Assembly: GCF_014762705.1 (NCBI RefSeq)
Contig: NZ_JABURL010000027.1
Location: 1 to 64,000 of the forward strand
DNA length: 64,000 nucleotides
Origin: Cyclobacterium sp.
GTDB lineage: Bacteria; Bacteroidota; Bacteroidia; Cytophagales; Cyclobacteriaceae
Direction: 5' to 3'
Shown one piece after another: positions 25,559-34,876 of the stretch. The translations under genes and the position numbers were made by a program. Position 1 is the first letter of the stretch. Each line of letters starts with the position of its first letter. The notes under the pieces were generated by a model, which saw nothing but the letters and a program-made list of their open reading frames with translations, was not told where the DNA came from and ran no database searches.

Positions 25559-26419
25559 TCATCCGAATTCTGGTCCGGCAATCAGGTAATATTTTTCTGG
25601 CATGCCGGCGGAAGAATTGGTATGTAAATACATCCTTATCAATTCTCTTTGGATTCTAAAACCTTCCTGTTCCAACCAAGCATTCATCTCTGGTCTATTT
25701 GCAGCCATATCCAACACCAATTCCCTTCCCCCCCACTGAATCATGGCCTGTTGCAGAAGTGCCCTGGCTACGGCCTCGTTTTCTGCTATCAGTGGCCCAA
25801 GCTGTAAGTAGTTACTGCCTTTTCTGCTCAATAAAAAGCCTTTGACAATCCCTTGCTCCCTGAATAAATATGCTCCCCCGGGAAATGAGGTCCATATATG
25901 TCTGAGTACTACTTCCCTATCTGCTCCAAAAACAGCAGCATCAAAGGGAAGGATTTCATTAAAACCGGAAGAATCAAGCTTGTAAACCGACGGGGAAAGG
26001 TCACTATTTGTCAAAGCACCACCTGTCTTTCTGATCCACCTGAAAAGTGAATATTCTTTTTTGAATCCCAATTTTTCATACACTGCCTGACCTGCAGGGG
26101 TTGCATCTAATTTGATGGTTTGGCAGAAGTTCAGTCTGTGAATCACCTCCCGCATCAATCTTTTACTGATCCCTTTCCTTCTGAATTGTCGATGGACGAG
26201 CATCATCCCTATCCATGCCAGTTTGTTTTCAAAAGCAAAAGCCGACACAGTCCCCACTGTTTTTTCTTCCAACCTCGCCACAAGACAAAGATCAGGATGG
26301 TGGGTAAGGAACAGCTCCCAGTCTGTTTGGGTTTGGTTCCAGCCCTCTGCCGTTTTTAAATCCATTACAGCCGGCAGGTCTTCTTGCTGCATGGTCCTTA
26401 AGTATATTTCCGAATCCAT
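25559..26419 (-). CDS. GNAT acetyltransferase with two domains
   Basis: Protein of 286 residues. The N-terminal GNAT domain (about 5-130) has the acetyl-CoA loop segment MLVHRQFRRKGISKRLM (consensus R/QxxGxG/A) and the terminal ATPAGQAVYEKLGF. The C-terminal half (about 145-280) resembles a second, diverged GNAT domain, as in the YitH/Acetyltransf_18 type (GAYLFREQGIVKGFLLSR ... PEMNAWLEQEGF). It probably transfers acetyl groups to an amine on a small molecule; the substrate is unknown. It is transcribed alone, upstream of and in the same direction as dnaX with a 146-base gap. Confidence 0.85.
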   Translation of the reverse strand: MDSEIYLRTMQQEDLPAVMDLKTAEGWNQTQTDWELFLTHHPDLCLVARLEEKTVGTVSAFAFENKLAWIGMMLVHRQFRRKGISKRLMREVIHRLNFCQTIKLDATPAGQAVYEKLGFKKEYSLFRWIRKTGGALTNSDLSPSVYKLDSSGFNEILPFDAAVFGADREVVLRHIWTSFPGGAYLFREQGIVKGFLLSRKGSNYLQLGPLIAENEAVARALLQQAMIQWGGRELVLDMAANRPEMNAWLEQEGFRIQRELIRMYLHTNSSAGMPEKYYLIAGPEFG

Positions 26420-26558
26420 AGCCTTGGGTATTCCTCCAAAGATGTAATATTTACCAGTAAACAGGAAATTTTTAACGGCAGTTGTTAATTTTTTTATATT
26501 TTAGAAATTGAATTTTGATTCCTAATTGATAGGCGACAATAAAAACCCAATAACGAAT

Positions 26559-28046
26559 ATGGTGAGCAACCTGATAAAACTGGAAATATTAAAAAGGATA
26601 AGAAGTACTTCCTTTGCCAGAAGCCTTGCCATTGGGATTTTTGTTTTTTTTATCGGTATTTTCCTTTTGGGTTATCTGTTGCTCCTGGGCCTGGTACTTA
26701 ACAAGCTCATCAGGGAAGTACTCGGAAAAGATGATGCTGTGGTCTTTATCAACAGTTGCCTGTTGTATTTTTTCTTGTTAGAACTCATTTACCGGTATTT
26801 TATACAGCAATTGCCCGTCATCAGCCTGGGCAGTTTTCTGCATCTACCCCTGTCCAAATCCAAAATCATTCATTTCCTCCTTGGTAGCAGCTTCATTTCT
26901 CCCCTAAACATTATTTCTTTATTGGTTTTCGGACCTTTTGCACTTATGGAGATCAAACCCATTTATGGTGGATTGCCAGCGGGAATTTGGCTGGCAGCCG
27001 TAATTCTTACCAGTTGGTCCATACATTGGTTTATTCTTTGGTTCAAACAGCGATTTGAGGACAGCCTGATAGGCACATTGGCCGTTTTCACTACCCTACT
27101 GATCAGCCTTGGGGCCAATTATTTTGGTTTCTATGACCTGGGAGCCTTTTTTGAGCCTGTATTTACTTTTGCCCTGGAAAGTCCCGTACCGATTTTCTTG
27201 CTGCTCACCCTATTGATTTTGAGCTACTTTCTTTGTTTCGCCTTTTATCGCCAAAATGCCTATCTGGAAGAACTTAGTGAAAAAGAACACCTGCAGTTTG
27301 CCAATAAAAACCTGGGCTTTCTGTCAAAATTCGGGCTTGCGGGAGAAATGGCCAATTTGGAATGGAAACTGATCATCAGACATAAAAAAAGCCGGACATA
27401 CTTGATGTTATGCCTGGTCTTCCTGTTATACGGGCTTATTTTTTATAACAATCCTGCCTTCCAGTCAACATCCGGCTTTAATCATCAATTTATTTTTGTG
27501 GGGACCTTTATCACCGGTATTTTCATGTTACAGTATGGACAGCTTTTTTTGAGTTGGAACTCCCCGGCATTTGATTTCTATGTTCACCAAAAAAATGGTT
27601 TGAAGGCACTGGTCAGGGGAAAATACCTTTTGTTTACAGGGATTTCCTTTTTGTGTTTCATCCTGTCCATACCTTATGTGTATTTTGGTTGGAATGTTTT
27701 ACTGATCCACCTGGCCACCTTTTTGTTCAATATAGGTATCACCATTCACCTGGTCATTTACCTGGCTTTATGGAAACCCAAACCCATGGACCTGAATAAA
27801 GGTTCTATGTTCAATTATGAAGGCATGGGTTTGTCACAATTTTTGATGTTCATACCACTGATTGCCGCACCATATGCGGTATTTCTACCTTTTGCCTACC
27901 TGTTTGGTGATTATGCAGGCTTGTTGGCCATGAGCATTACAGGAGCTTTTGGATTACTGGTATTTCGAAAGGTTTCGACTTCCATGGCAGAAAAAGTCAT
28001 TCAAAACAAATATGAAATTTCCTCCGCCTTTCGACAGGAATTATGA
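26559..28046 (+). CDS. DUF5687 ABC transporter permease
   Basis: Membrane protein of 495 residues with about ten to twelve transmembrane helices. It starts LIKLEILKRIRSTSF, the cytoplasmic amphipathic start typical of DUF5687, a phylum-specific family of ABC export permeases. A central cytoplasmic segment (about 230-285, EELSEKEHLQFANK) separates two helix bundles. The ATG at 26559 is preferred to the TTG at 26526. The ATPase gene overlaps its stop by 4 bases, so the two form one exporter. The substrate is unknown. Confidence 0.85.
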   Translation: MVSNLIKLEILKRIRSTSFARSLAIGIFVFFIGIFLLGYLLLLGLVLNKLIREVLGKDDAVVFINSCLLYFFLLELIYRYFIQQLPVISLGSFLHLPLSKSKIIHFLLGSSFISPLNIISLLVFGPFALMEIKPIYGGLPAGIWLAAVILTSWSIHWFILWFKQRFEDSLIGTLAVFTTLLISLGANYFGFYDLGAFFEPVFTFALESPVPIFLLLTLLILSYFLCFAFYRQNAYLEELSEKEHLQFANKNLGFLSKFGLAGEMANLEWKLIIRHKKSRTYLMLCLVFLLYGLIFYNNPAFQSTSGFNHQFIFVGTFITGIFMLQYGQLFLSWNSPAFDFYVHQKNGLKALVRGKYLLFTGISFLCFILSIPYVYFGWNVLLIHLATFLFNIGITIHLVIYLALWKPKPMDLNKGSMFNYEGMGLSQFLMFIPLIAAPYAVFLPFAYLFGDYAGLLAMSITGAFGLLVFRKVSTSMAEKVIQNKYEISSAFRQEL

Positions 28047-28741
28047 TAAAAATAAATGGATTGAAGAAAATTTATGGGGAGGCCACGGTGCTTAATATTC
28101 CTGAACTGATTATCCCCAAAAGCCAGTGTTTTGGCCTGGTAGGGAATAATGGTGCCGGAAAAACTACGCTATTCCGGATCATGCTGGATTTGGTTCGGGC
28201 TACCGAAGGTGTAGTAATGGTAGATGAAGAAGATGTAAGCAAAGGTGAACAGTGGAAAACTAAAGTAGGTGCTTACCTTGACGAAAACATGTTGCTTTCC
28301 TACCTCAGTCCTGAGGAATATTTTAATGCCCTACGGAAAATCTATCACCTTTCAGATCAGGATCTGAACCTGCATATGGAAAAATTCACCGATTTCTTCA
28401 ATGGAGAAATCCTTGGGAGTAAAAAATACATCCGGGACCTTTCCAAAGGGAACATCAAGAAAGTGGGCATTGCGGCAGCCATGCTAGGAAATCCCGAAGC
28501 TGTCCTTTTGGATGAGCCATTCGAAAACCTGGATCCCAGTTCACAAATCCGGCTTAAAAAACTTATCCTGAAAGAAAAAGCAGACCATCAGGTCACCTTT
28601 CTGATCTCCAGCCATGATCTCAACCATGTCATAGAAATCTGTGACCGGATAGTTTTATTGGAAAAAGGGCAAATGATCAAAGACCTTGATGAAAAGAATA
28701 AAATGACGGAGGAATTAAACAGCTATTTCAATGTAGGCTAA
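28043..28741 (+). CDS. ABC transporter ATP-binding protein
   Basis: ATPase of 232 residues that powers the DUF5687 permease. Walker A is GNNGAGKTT (about residues 34-42), the signature motif is the variant LSKGNIKK, and Walker B with catalytic Glu is AVLLDEPFENLDP, followed by the switch histidine in LISSHDLNHV. The signature replaces the usual SGGQ by SKGN, as in other exporter subfamilies of the ABC-2 kind. The start overlaps the permease stop (ATGA). Confidence 0.93.
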   Translation: MIKINGLKKIYGEATVLNIPELIIPKSQCFGLVGNNGAGKTTLFRIMLDLVRATEGVVMVDEEDVSKGEQWKTKVGAYLDENMLLSYLSPEEYFNALRKIYHLSDQDLNLHMEKFTDFFNGEILGSKKYIRDLSKGNIKKVGIAAAMLGNPEAVLLDEPFENLDPSSQIRLKKLILKEKADHQVTFLISSHDLNHVIEICDRIVLLEKGQMIKDLDEKNKMTEELNSYFNVG

Positions 28742-28816
28742 AACATCCACGGGAAACCGAAAGTTTATGGATTGATTGAATCCTCCACATGCTAATTTGC
28801 TTAAAAATTTAATGAT

Positions 28817-30046
28817 ATGAGAAAGCCTTCCAACAGAAGAAATTTTATCAAGAAAACATCTTTGGGTTCATTGGGCGCGCTGCTTGGTGCAAAAATTGTT
28901 TATGCCCTTCCCGAAGGATATCTTCCCCTGGCTTTAAACCAGGAAAATGATCCGGGCAAACTTTTTGGAAAACATGAGGAAATGGTGGTCCTGAATGACC
29001 AACCTTGGAATGTAGAGGCTCAGGCCCATTTACTCGATGATCCCGTTACCCCGGCAGATAAAATGTTTATCCGGAACAATGGAATAATCCCGGAAGATAT
29101 AAACGTCAATTCATGGACATTAACCATTAAAGGCGAATCTTCCGGTCAGGAAAAAACCTATTCCCTTCAAGAATTGAAAACAAAATTTAACCCACACAGC
29201 TACCAATTGGTTTTGGAATGTGGTGGAAATGGGAGAAGCGAATTCTATCCTCCGGCCGAAGGTAATCAATGGACAGTTGGGGCGGTTTCCTGCGCCAGGT
29301 GGACAGGGGTCAGGTTAAGAGATGTACTTCGGGATGTGGGCATCAAAGACAATGCTGTCTATGTCGGATATTATGGCGCGGATACCCACCTCAGCAGGGA
29401 CCCCAATAAAAACCCGATTTCAAGAGGGATCCCCATAAACAAAGCCATGGAAGACCAGACACTGCTGGCATATGCCATGAATGATCAGGATATCCCCATT
29501 GCCCATGGCCATCCCCTGCGCCTGATAGCATCCGGATTCCCAGCCTCCGTTTCCGGGAAGTGGATCCATACCCTGGCAGTAAGAGATAGGGTGCATGATG
29601 GAGAAAAAATGGCACCACCCTCCTATTCAGTTCCTTGCGAACCCGTACAGCCGGGGACTAATGTCGCCAATGAAGACATGTGTATCATTGAAAAAATGCC
29701 GGTAAAATCCCTGATCACCTATCCAAAATCCGGAGCCATTATCGGGGAAAACCAAAAGTTGACTATTCGTGGGCATGCCTGGACCGGTGCTGGAAATATC
29801 AGCGAAATGGAATATTCTATTGATTTCGGAGCTACCTGGAAGCCCTGCAAACTGAAAGCTGCTGTCAATCCCTACGCCTGGCAACGGTTTGAAGCAGCAA
29901 TCACCTTTCCCCAAAAGGGATACTATGAAGTCTGGGCAAAAGCTACCGATAGCGAGGGAATAAGCCAACCCATGCTTACCCCTGGCTGGAATCCCAAAGG
30001 CTACCTTAATAATGCCTGCCACAGGATAGCCATAAAAGTATCTTAA
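28817..30046 (+). CDS. Sulfite dehydrogenase-like molybdopterin oxidoreductase (SorA type)
   Basis: Periplasmic molybdenum enzyme of 409 residues, sulfite oxidase family. The N terminus carries a Tat signal (NRRNFIKKTSLGSLGALL) indicating export with bound cofactor. Cys135 in LECGGNGR is the expected molybdenum ligand. The Mo-binding domain covers about 75-290 and the Ig-like dimerisation domain about 305-405 (PKSGAIIGENQKLTIRGHAW). It would oxidise sulfite to sulfate and pass electrons to the haem protein encoded 4 bases downstream. The pairing with a c-type cytochrome is the SorAB layout. Other family substrates are possible. Confidence 0.9.
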   Translation: MRKPSNRRNFIKKTSLGSLGALLGAKIVYALPEGYLPLALNQENDPGKLFGKHEEMVVLNDQPWNVEAQAHLLDDPVTPADKMFIRNNGIIPEDINVNSWTLTIKGESSGQEKTYSLQELKTKFNPHSYQLVLECGGNGRSEFYPPAEGNQWTVGAVSCARWTGVRLRDVLRDVGIKDNAVYVGYYGADTHLSRDPNKNPISRGIPINKAMEDQTLLAYAMNDQDIPIAHGHPLRLIASGFPASVSGKWIHTLAVRDRVHDGEKMAPPSYSVPCEPVQPGTNVANEDMCIIEKMPVKSLITYPKSGAIIGENQKLTIRGHAWTGAGNISEMEYSIDFGATWKPCKLKAAVNPYAWQRFEAAITFPQKGYYEVWAKATDSEGISQPMLTPGWNPKGYLNNACHRIAIKVS

Positions 30047-30050
30047 AAAC

Positions 30051-30506
30051 ATGCAACATCTACCTAATAATTTAAGATTATTGATTGGCGCAGGCCTTTT
30101 GGTGCTGATTCTGATTGGTTTTGGCATTTATTTTCAGTCTTTGCCCGATGTGCCTCCCGCCGATGGAGAAATAAAAAATGCAGATAAGCCCCTTGCCGTA
30201 GAAGGGATTGAATCTGACATTCAAAACGGCATACATGAACCAACAGGATTAATTGCCAGTGAAGGTTTGGAACTGGTCATTGCCCACTGTACTGCCTGTC
30301 ATTCCGCCAAACTGGTCACGCAAAACCGTGCAGACCGGGAAGGATGGGAACAAATGATTCGGTGGATGCAGGAAACCCAAAACCTTTGGGAGTTGGGAGA
30401 ACAGGAAGAGGCCATACTGGATTACCTGTCAGCAAATTATGCTCCGGTAAAAACGGGTAGACGACCACCTCTTACCAATATAGAATGGTACGAGTTAAAA
30501 GACTGA
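30051..30506 (+). CDS. Membrane-anchored monohaem cytochrome c (SorB-like)
   Basis: Protein of 151 residues with one N-terminal membrane helix (about 8-27) that anchors a periplasmic haem domain. The haem-binding motif CTACH is at 80-84, and Met106 or Met110 (EGWEQMIRWM) is the likely second iron ligand. It starts 4 bases after the molybdenum enzyme gene and should be its electron acceptor. Its stop lies 2 bases from the end of the convergent YidR-like gene. Confidence 0.88.
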   Translation: MQHLPNNLRLLIGAGLLVLILIGFGIYFQSLPDVPPADGEIKNADKPLAVEGIESDIQNGIHEPTGLIASEGLELVIAHCTACHSAKLVTQNRADREGWEQMIRWMQETQNLWELGEQEEAILDYLSANYAPVKTGRRPPLTNIEWYELKD

Positions 30507-30507
30507 T

Positions 30508-31893
30508 TTAGGGCCTTTCGGCCAAAAATACCTGAATAAACCCTTCAATCTTTTTGTTAAAAGCCAATCTGTTTCCATTGCGTGAATAAGCCAGGGCAAA
30601 AGGGGCAGAAACAAACCCAGGACTGATCCTAATCGGAAGTCCAGGACTTCCCTGGCCATCCAATCGATTGAGGTAAATTGCATTGTCACAAACATAGGCA
30701 AATTCCCTGATTTCAGGATGCCAGCTCACCATGCTTTGTACATGGCTATCATGAAAACTTACCTGGATAGAATCCCCACCCAGACTGGGTACCAAAAACA
30801 CCTGAACGATTCCCCTGTCGTCTTTGGCCAGGTAACTCACATAAGTCCCGTCCATAGATGAACTTACCCAGTGTCTGGGTTCCGGGGAGACACCAGGATA
30901 TTTCCTGTTTTCGGTAAATGTCAACCTTCTCCATCTGGCATCCTTCGGAGGCATTGGCATGGTAGTCAGGGTCCCTTCCAGCGGTCCGTAAATACCGGCT
31001 TTATGAATATCCTCTGGTACATCCGCTATAAAAACCTCTGTCAATTTCTTTCCATCCCCATTTAGCAAATCTCCTAAAAAAGCCCTTGAAAGCTGCCAGC
31101 TTCCATCTTCTCGCTGATATCCTTTTTTACCAACCCACCAATCGCTATATGCACGGCTGATTTCGTCGCTACCGGGTTTAGGCGCAGCCATCACTTTGAC
31201 CAATACGACGGAAAACCAACTTCCCTGAATATTTTCCACAGACTGATCCATATCCACCTCTATCACTGGAGCCCGCTTTTTGGACACCCCTACTGTTCTT
31301 AAGTCATGTACCTTGCCGGTTTTTTCCTCCAAAGCTACCATCAAGGCATCGTTATAGGTAAAGCCCAACCAGTCTCCATCACCGCTCCACTGATGGCGGT
31401 GCGTTCCTCCTCTAAGCGCTCCCGGTGTAAAAGGAGCTGAAACATCCCGGCTATCCATCCAATAAGATCGATTTCCAGCGGATTCATCAACGATCATCCC
31501 CAGACGCCTGTGTCCAGCGTAAGGAGTATCCTCATCCGAAAGGGGCAAGCCATGAATGAAAACCACCTGGTTATGGTAAGGATGGTAGCTTACCGCCCCT
31601 ACTCCGGGGCCATAGGGATTCGGGGATGCTACCTGGTAAATGATTTGGGATTCTCCGTTTTCCACATGTACCTTTTCAATCCTGTCATTCAGGGCTATTC
31701 CTGCAGGATCCGGCCGGGTATCGTAAACAATCCACTGATCGTCGGGAGAAAAATTTTGGTTATGGTCCAGTTCATGATTTTGAGGTTTAAATGTCAATTG
31801 CCGGATATTCCAAAAATCCTGGGAGTAAGCAGGCTGTATCAGGAGTATCATAAAGTAAGTAAACGCACAAATTTTGAGGAAAGAATGGAGCAT
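30508..31893 (-). CDS. YidR-like DUF3748 protein, exported beta-propeller
   Basis: Protein of 461 residues with an N-terminal signal peptide (MLHSFLKICAF ... AYSQD). The sequence contains WD/TolB-like propeller strands (NFSPDDQWIVYDTR, WSGDGDWLGFTYND, YSRNGNRLAFNK) and matches DUF3748 (YidR). ATG 31893 is preferred over 31950 because it places the signal peptide at the N terminus. No enzymatic motif is recognised. It stands opposite the SorAB pair, but no functional link is evident. Confidence 0.75.
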   Translation of the reverse strand: MLHSFLKICAFTYFMILLIQPAYSQDFWNIRQLTFKPQNHELDHNQNFSPDDQWIVYDTRPDPAGIALNDRIEKVHVENGESQIIYQVASPNPYGPGVGAVSYHPYHNQVVFIHGLPLSDEDTPYAGHRRLGMIVDESAGNRSYWMDSRDVSAPFTPGALRGGTHRHQWSGDGDWLGFTYNDALMVALEEKTGKVHDLRTVGVSKKRAPVIEVDMDQSVENIQGSWFSVVLVKVMAAPKPGSDEISRAYSDWWVGKKGYQREDGSWQLSRAFLGDLLNGDGKKLTEVFIADVPEDIHKAGIYGPLEGTLTTMPMPPKDARWRRLTFTENRKYPGVSPEPRHWVSSSMDGTYVSYLAKDDRGIVQVFLVPSLGGDSIQVSFHDSHVQSMVSWHPEIREFAYVCDNAIYLNRLDGQGSPGLPIRISPGFVSAPFALAYSRNGNRLAFNKKIEGFIQVFLAERP

Positions 31894-32031
31894 TGAGCAA
31901 GTTTTATCTGTATTTGTTAAATATACTTCCCAATAGCTCATTTTTACCATTTTTCATCAGCCTAATTGCAATCGGTTTTATAAATCCGATTTTTTTCTGA
32001 ATATTACCAGTCTTACAATAAATCCGGAAAA

Positions 32032-34179
32032 ATGAAATATAACATTTACTGCTTGATTTTTTTTATTGGTTTCTATTCTGTCTCCCAGGCCCAGGAAATC
32101 CAATGGGAGTCCATCGCCCCGGGAATCTGGAAAGGCACAACAGGGATTCCTGAAAGCTATGACCTTTTGTCGGCTGCGGATCCCACTACCAAAATGGCTG
32201 CCATAGAAAAATTGGGCGCGGCACCGTTCCCTCTGGATAAAAAAGAGGTTACGGCCAGGCAAAAAGATGGTAAAACCTATTTGAGATTTCCCTTAAAGAG
32301 GGAGGAACAGCTTTTTGGATTCGGTTTGAACTTCAAAACGGTCCACCAAAGGGGACGTATATTAAGACTCCATGTAGATCATTACGGAGGAGTCGATAAC
32401 GGCCGAACCCATGCTCCTGTTCCATTTTATGTTTCTGATCTGGGATATGGAATTTTCATCAACTCCGCCAGGTACCTTGATATTTATGCAGGATCTGCCT
32501 CCCGGCTGGACAGCAAAGATCCCGCAATTGCAAGGGATCGCAATACAGATCCGGAATGGACCGCCAGTCCTTATTCAGATGGGGTGGAAATCCTTGTTCC
32601 TGCCGGGGGTGTCGAGTTTTACTTGTTTGCAGGCCCTTCTCCCTTAGCAGCTGTACAAAGGTTTAACTTATTCAATGGTGGAGGCCCCTTACCTCCACGC
32701 TGGGGTCTGGGATTCACGCAACGCGTTCACCGGCTTTATGACCAGGATGATGTCATCTCGGAAGTAGATGAGTTTGAAAAGAGAGGTTTCCCCCTGGATT
32801 TTATAGGTTTGGAACCCGGATGGCTGAGTAAATCCTACCCGAATACCTTTGACTGGGATGCTGGAAGGTTCCCGGATCCGGCAGCATTGGCAGCGACCTT
32901 AAGAAAGAAAGGCGTAGGCTTAAATCTTTGGATCAACCCTTATGTTTCACCGGAAGCAGATTTTTATGAGGAGCTAAAACCCTATTATGGAAGCCATACG
33001 GTCTGGGCAGGAGCTGTGCCTGATCTGAGCATGGAAAAGGCACGAAACATTTACTGGGGCAAATTTAAAAAAGACCATATTGGTGTTGGAGTGGGTGGAT
33101 ACAAGATCGATGAGGTAGATGGATATGACCGCTGGCTTTGGCCGGATGTAGCTACCTTTCCTTCTGGTCTGGCAGCTGAGCAGCTGCGCCAGACTTATGG
33201 ATTATTGGTTCAGCAACAGAGCGCCAAACTTTTTCGGGAACAGGATCGCAGAACCTACGGATTGGTGAGGGCCTCGAATGGAGGTGGAGTTTCTTTTCCC
33301 TATGTGTTGTACAATGATTATTACAACCACAAGGATTTCATTACAGCCCTCATTAACAGTGGCTATGCGGGGGTATTATGGACCCCCGAAGCAAGGGCCT
33401 CCGATACTGCTGAGGAATGGTTGAGAAGATTTCAAACGGTGGTCTTTTCTCCCATGGCCATGATCAATGCCTGGGCAAGCGGCACCAAGCCCTGGACCTA
33501 CCCTGAGGTGGAAGAAGAAGTAAAAGCCATGGCATTATTGCGCATGCAGATGATGCCTTACTGGTATAGCAGCTTTGCCGAATATCATTTTGAAGGCATG
33601 CCTCCATTCCGGGGTATGAACCTGGAACCCGGGTTTGAGGAGAAAATTCTGGTGCAGCGCAGCAATGCAATGGACCTGGAATCCAACCCTTATGAAGAAG
33701 CGCTGAAGAAAGAGATCAAAGACCAATACATGGCGGGACCCTCGCTTTTGGTAGCCCCTTTTTTTGCTGGCGAAACCTCACGGGAAGTAATACTGCCAAA
33801 AGGGAATTGGTATGATTTCTATGATGGAAGCTACGCCGGTAATGGGGAAATCATTTCCATAACTGCCCGACTGGACCAGATTCCTGTTTTTGTCAAAGAG
33901 GGAGGAATTATTCCCATGATGGAGCCTAGATTACATGCGCCTGCTAAAGGGGAATCTTTTGACCTGGAAATAAGGCATTATGGAGTAACTCCCTCCATTT
34001 ATTTCCTTTACGATGATGATGGGGAGTCCTTCGCCTATGAAAAGGGTGATTTTTCATGGAGGGAAATAAAAGTTGAAAAGGATGGAAGAGGAAAATGGAA
34101 AGGGAGTGTTTCTAAAGCAGCAAAGGGAAAGCCTGATCATATTGGTGCCGTCAGCTGGAAATTTATGACCAATCAATAA
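32032..34179 (+). CDS. Glycoside hydrolase family 31 (alpha-glycosidase)
   Basis: Exported enzyme of 715 residues with a signal peptide ending at about residue 21 (SQAQE). An N-terminal beta-sandwich (about 60-215) precedes the TIM barrel (about 220-560). The predicted nucleophile is Asp360 in GGYKIDEVDGYD, the GH31 position for alpha-retaining enzymes; GVLWTPEAR and GLEPGW are other barrel-end segments. C-terminal beta domains follow. Family members cleave alpha-glucosides, alpha-xylosides or alpha-galactosides, and the exact specificity cannot be read here. No SusCD-like transport genes accompany it, so it is not part of an obvious polysaccharide locus. Confidence 0.88.
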   Translation: MKYNIYCLIFFIGFYSVSQAQEIQWESIAPGIWKGTTGIPESYDLLSAADPTTKMAAIEKLGAAPFPLDKKEVTARQKDGKTYLRFPLKREEQLFGFGLNFKTVHQRGRILRLHVDHYGGVDNGRTHAPVPFYVSDLGYGIFINSARYLDIYAGSASRLDSKDPAIARDRNTDPEWTASPYSDGVEILVPAGGVEFYLFAGPSPLAAVQRFNLFNGGGPLPPRWGLGFTQRVHRLYDQDDVISEVDEFEKRGFPLDFIGLEPGWLSKSYPNTFDWDAGRFPDPAALAATLRKKGVGLNLWINPYVSPEADFYEELKPYYGSHTVWAGAVPDLSMEKARNIYWGKFKKDHIGVGVGGYKIDEVDGYDRWLWPDVATFPSGLAAEQLRQTYGLLVQQQSAKLFREQDRRTYGLVRASNGGGVSFPYVLYNDYYNHKDFITALINSGYAGVLWTPEARASDTAEEWLRRFQTVVFSPMAMINAWASGTKPWTYPEVEEEVKAMALLRMQMMPYWYSSFAEYHFEGMPPFRGMNLEPGFEEKILVQRSNAMDLESNPYEEALKKEIKDQYMAGPSLLVAPFFAGETSREVILPKGNWYDFYDGSYAGNGEIISITARLDQIPVFVKEGGIIPMMEPRLHAPAKGESFDLEIRHYGVTPSIYFLYDDDGESFAYEKGDFSWREIKVEKDGRGKWKGSVSKAAKGKPDHIGAVSWKFMTNQ

Positions 34180-34332
34180 TTTGCATGAAAGGTATTTTTA
34201 TTGGCGTCCTCACGGGGAAAAACATTGATTTAAAATAACTATATTTAAAGGAATATGTTATCCAATTAGATGTTTGGAGGAAATATTCAATATGTTACTT
34301 CATTCTTTTAATCATCCATACCTAGATATAAA

Positions 34333-34770
34333 ATGAAAAGCACGACACATTTCAAAAAAACAAACTTATTTCTTATACTTTTTATCTTAGGGGGATTTAC
34401 ATCCTGCTCCACTAAAATCACCTTTCCGGTTTCAGCAGTGGTACCTGCTGCTGAACCTGCTGCCAAAATCGGAAAAAATAAGGAGGGGGTTTATGAAGTG
34501 GAGTTGAATGTTAATAATCTGGCCTTACCCGAGAGGCTATCTCCTCCTAAAAAGCATTATCTGGTTTGGATAGATACGGATCAGGGCATCAAAAAGCTGG
34601 GAGAAATGTCCAATAATAGTGGCATGTTCAGGAATAGGGGAAAAGCTGCTTTTGAGGCAACCACCCAATACCGGCCCACAATAATCCTGGTAACAGCTGA
34701 AAACGATTTGGAAATAAATTTTCCCGGGAGTCATGTGGTATTGAAAAGCCGTCCTTTTGAAGTGAAATAA
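34333..34770 (+). CDS. Small lipoprotein, uncharacterised
   Basis: Protein of 145 residues with a signal peptide ending in FTSC, so Cys25 is the lipid attachment site. The mature part is a single small beta-rich domain with the segment HYLVWIDTDQGIKKLGEM, which resembles the anti-sigma-K factor C-terminal fold seen in other small exported proteins of this phylum. It is preceded by a 150-base gap and followed by the typA promoter, so it is monocistronic. Function unknown. Confidence 0.7.
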   Translation: MKSTTHFKKTNLFLILFILGGFTSCSTKITFPVSAVVPAAEPAAKIGKNKEGVYEVELNVNNLALPERLSPPKKHYLVWIDTDQGIKKLGEMSNNSGMFRNRGKAAFEATTQYRPTIILVTAENDLEINFPGSHVVLKSRPFEVK

Positions 34771-34849
34771 AAAACGATTGAAGGGTAAAATGATTATTAT
34801 GAATTCATTATCAATCTTATTTATAAATTAATTTTCAAAATATTATTCG

Positions 34850-34857
34850 TACTTTTG
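34850..34857 (+). promoter_or_regulatory. -7 promoter element of typA
   Basis: TACTTTTG followed by C matches the phylum -7 consensus and lies 19 bases upstream of the typA ATG. A good -33 element is not visible at the expected distance. Confidence 0.45.
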
Positions 34858-34876
34858 CACCTTAATTCAATTACAC

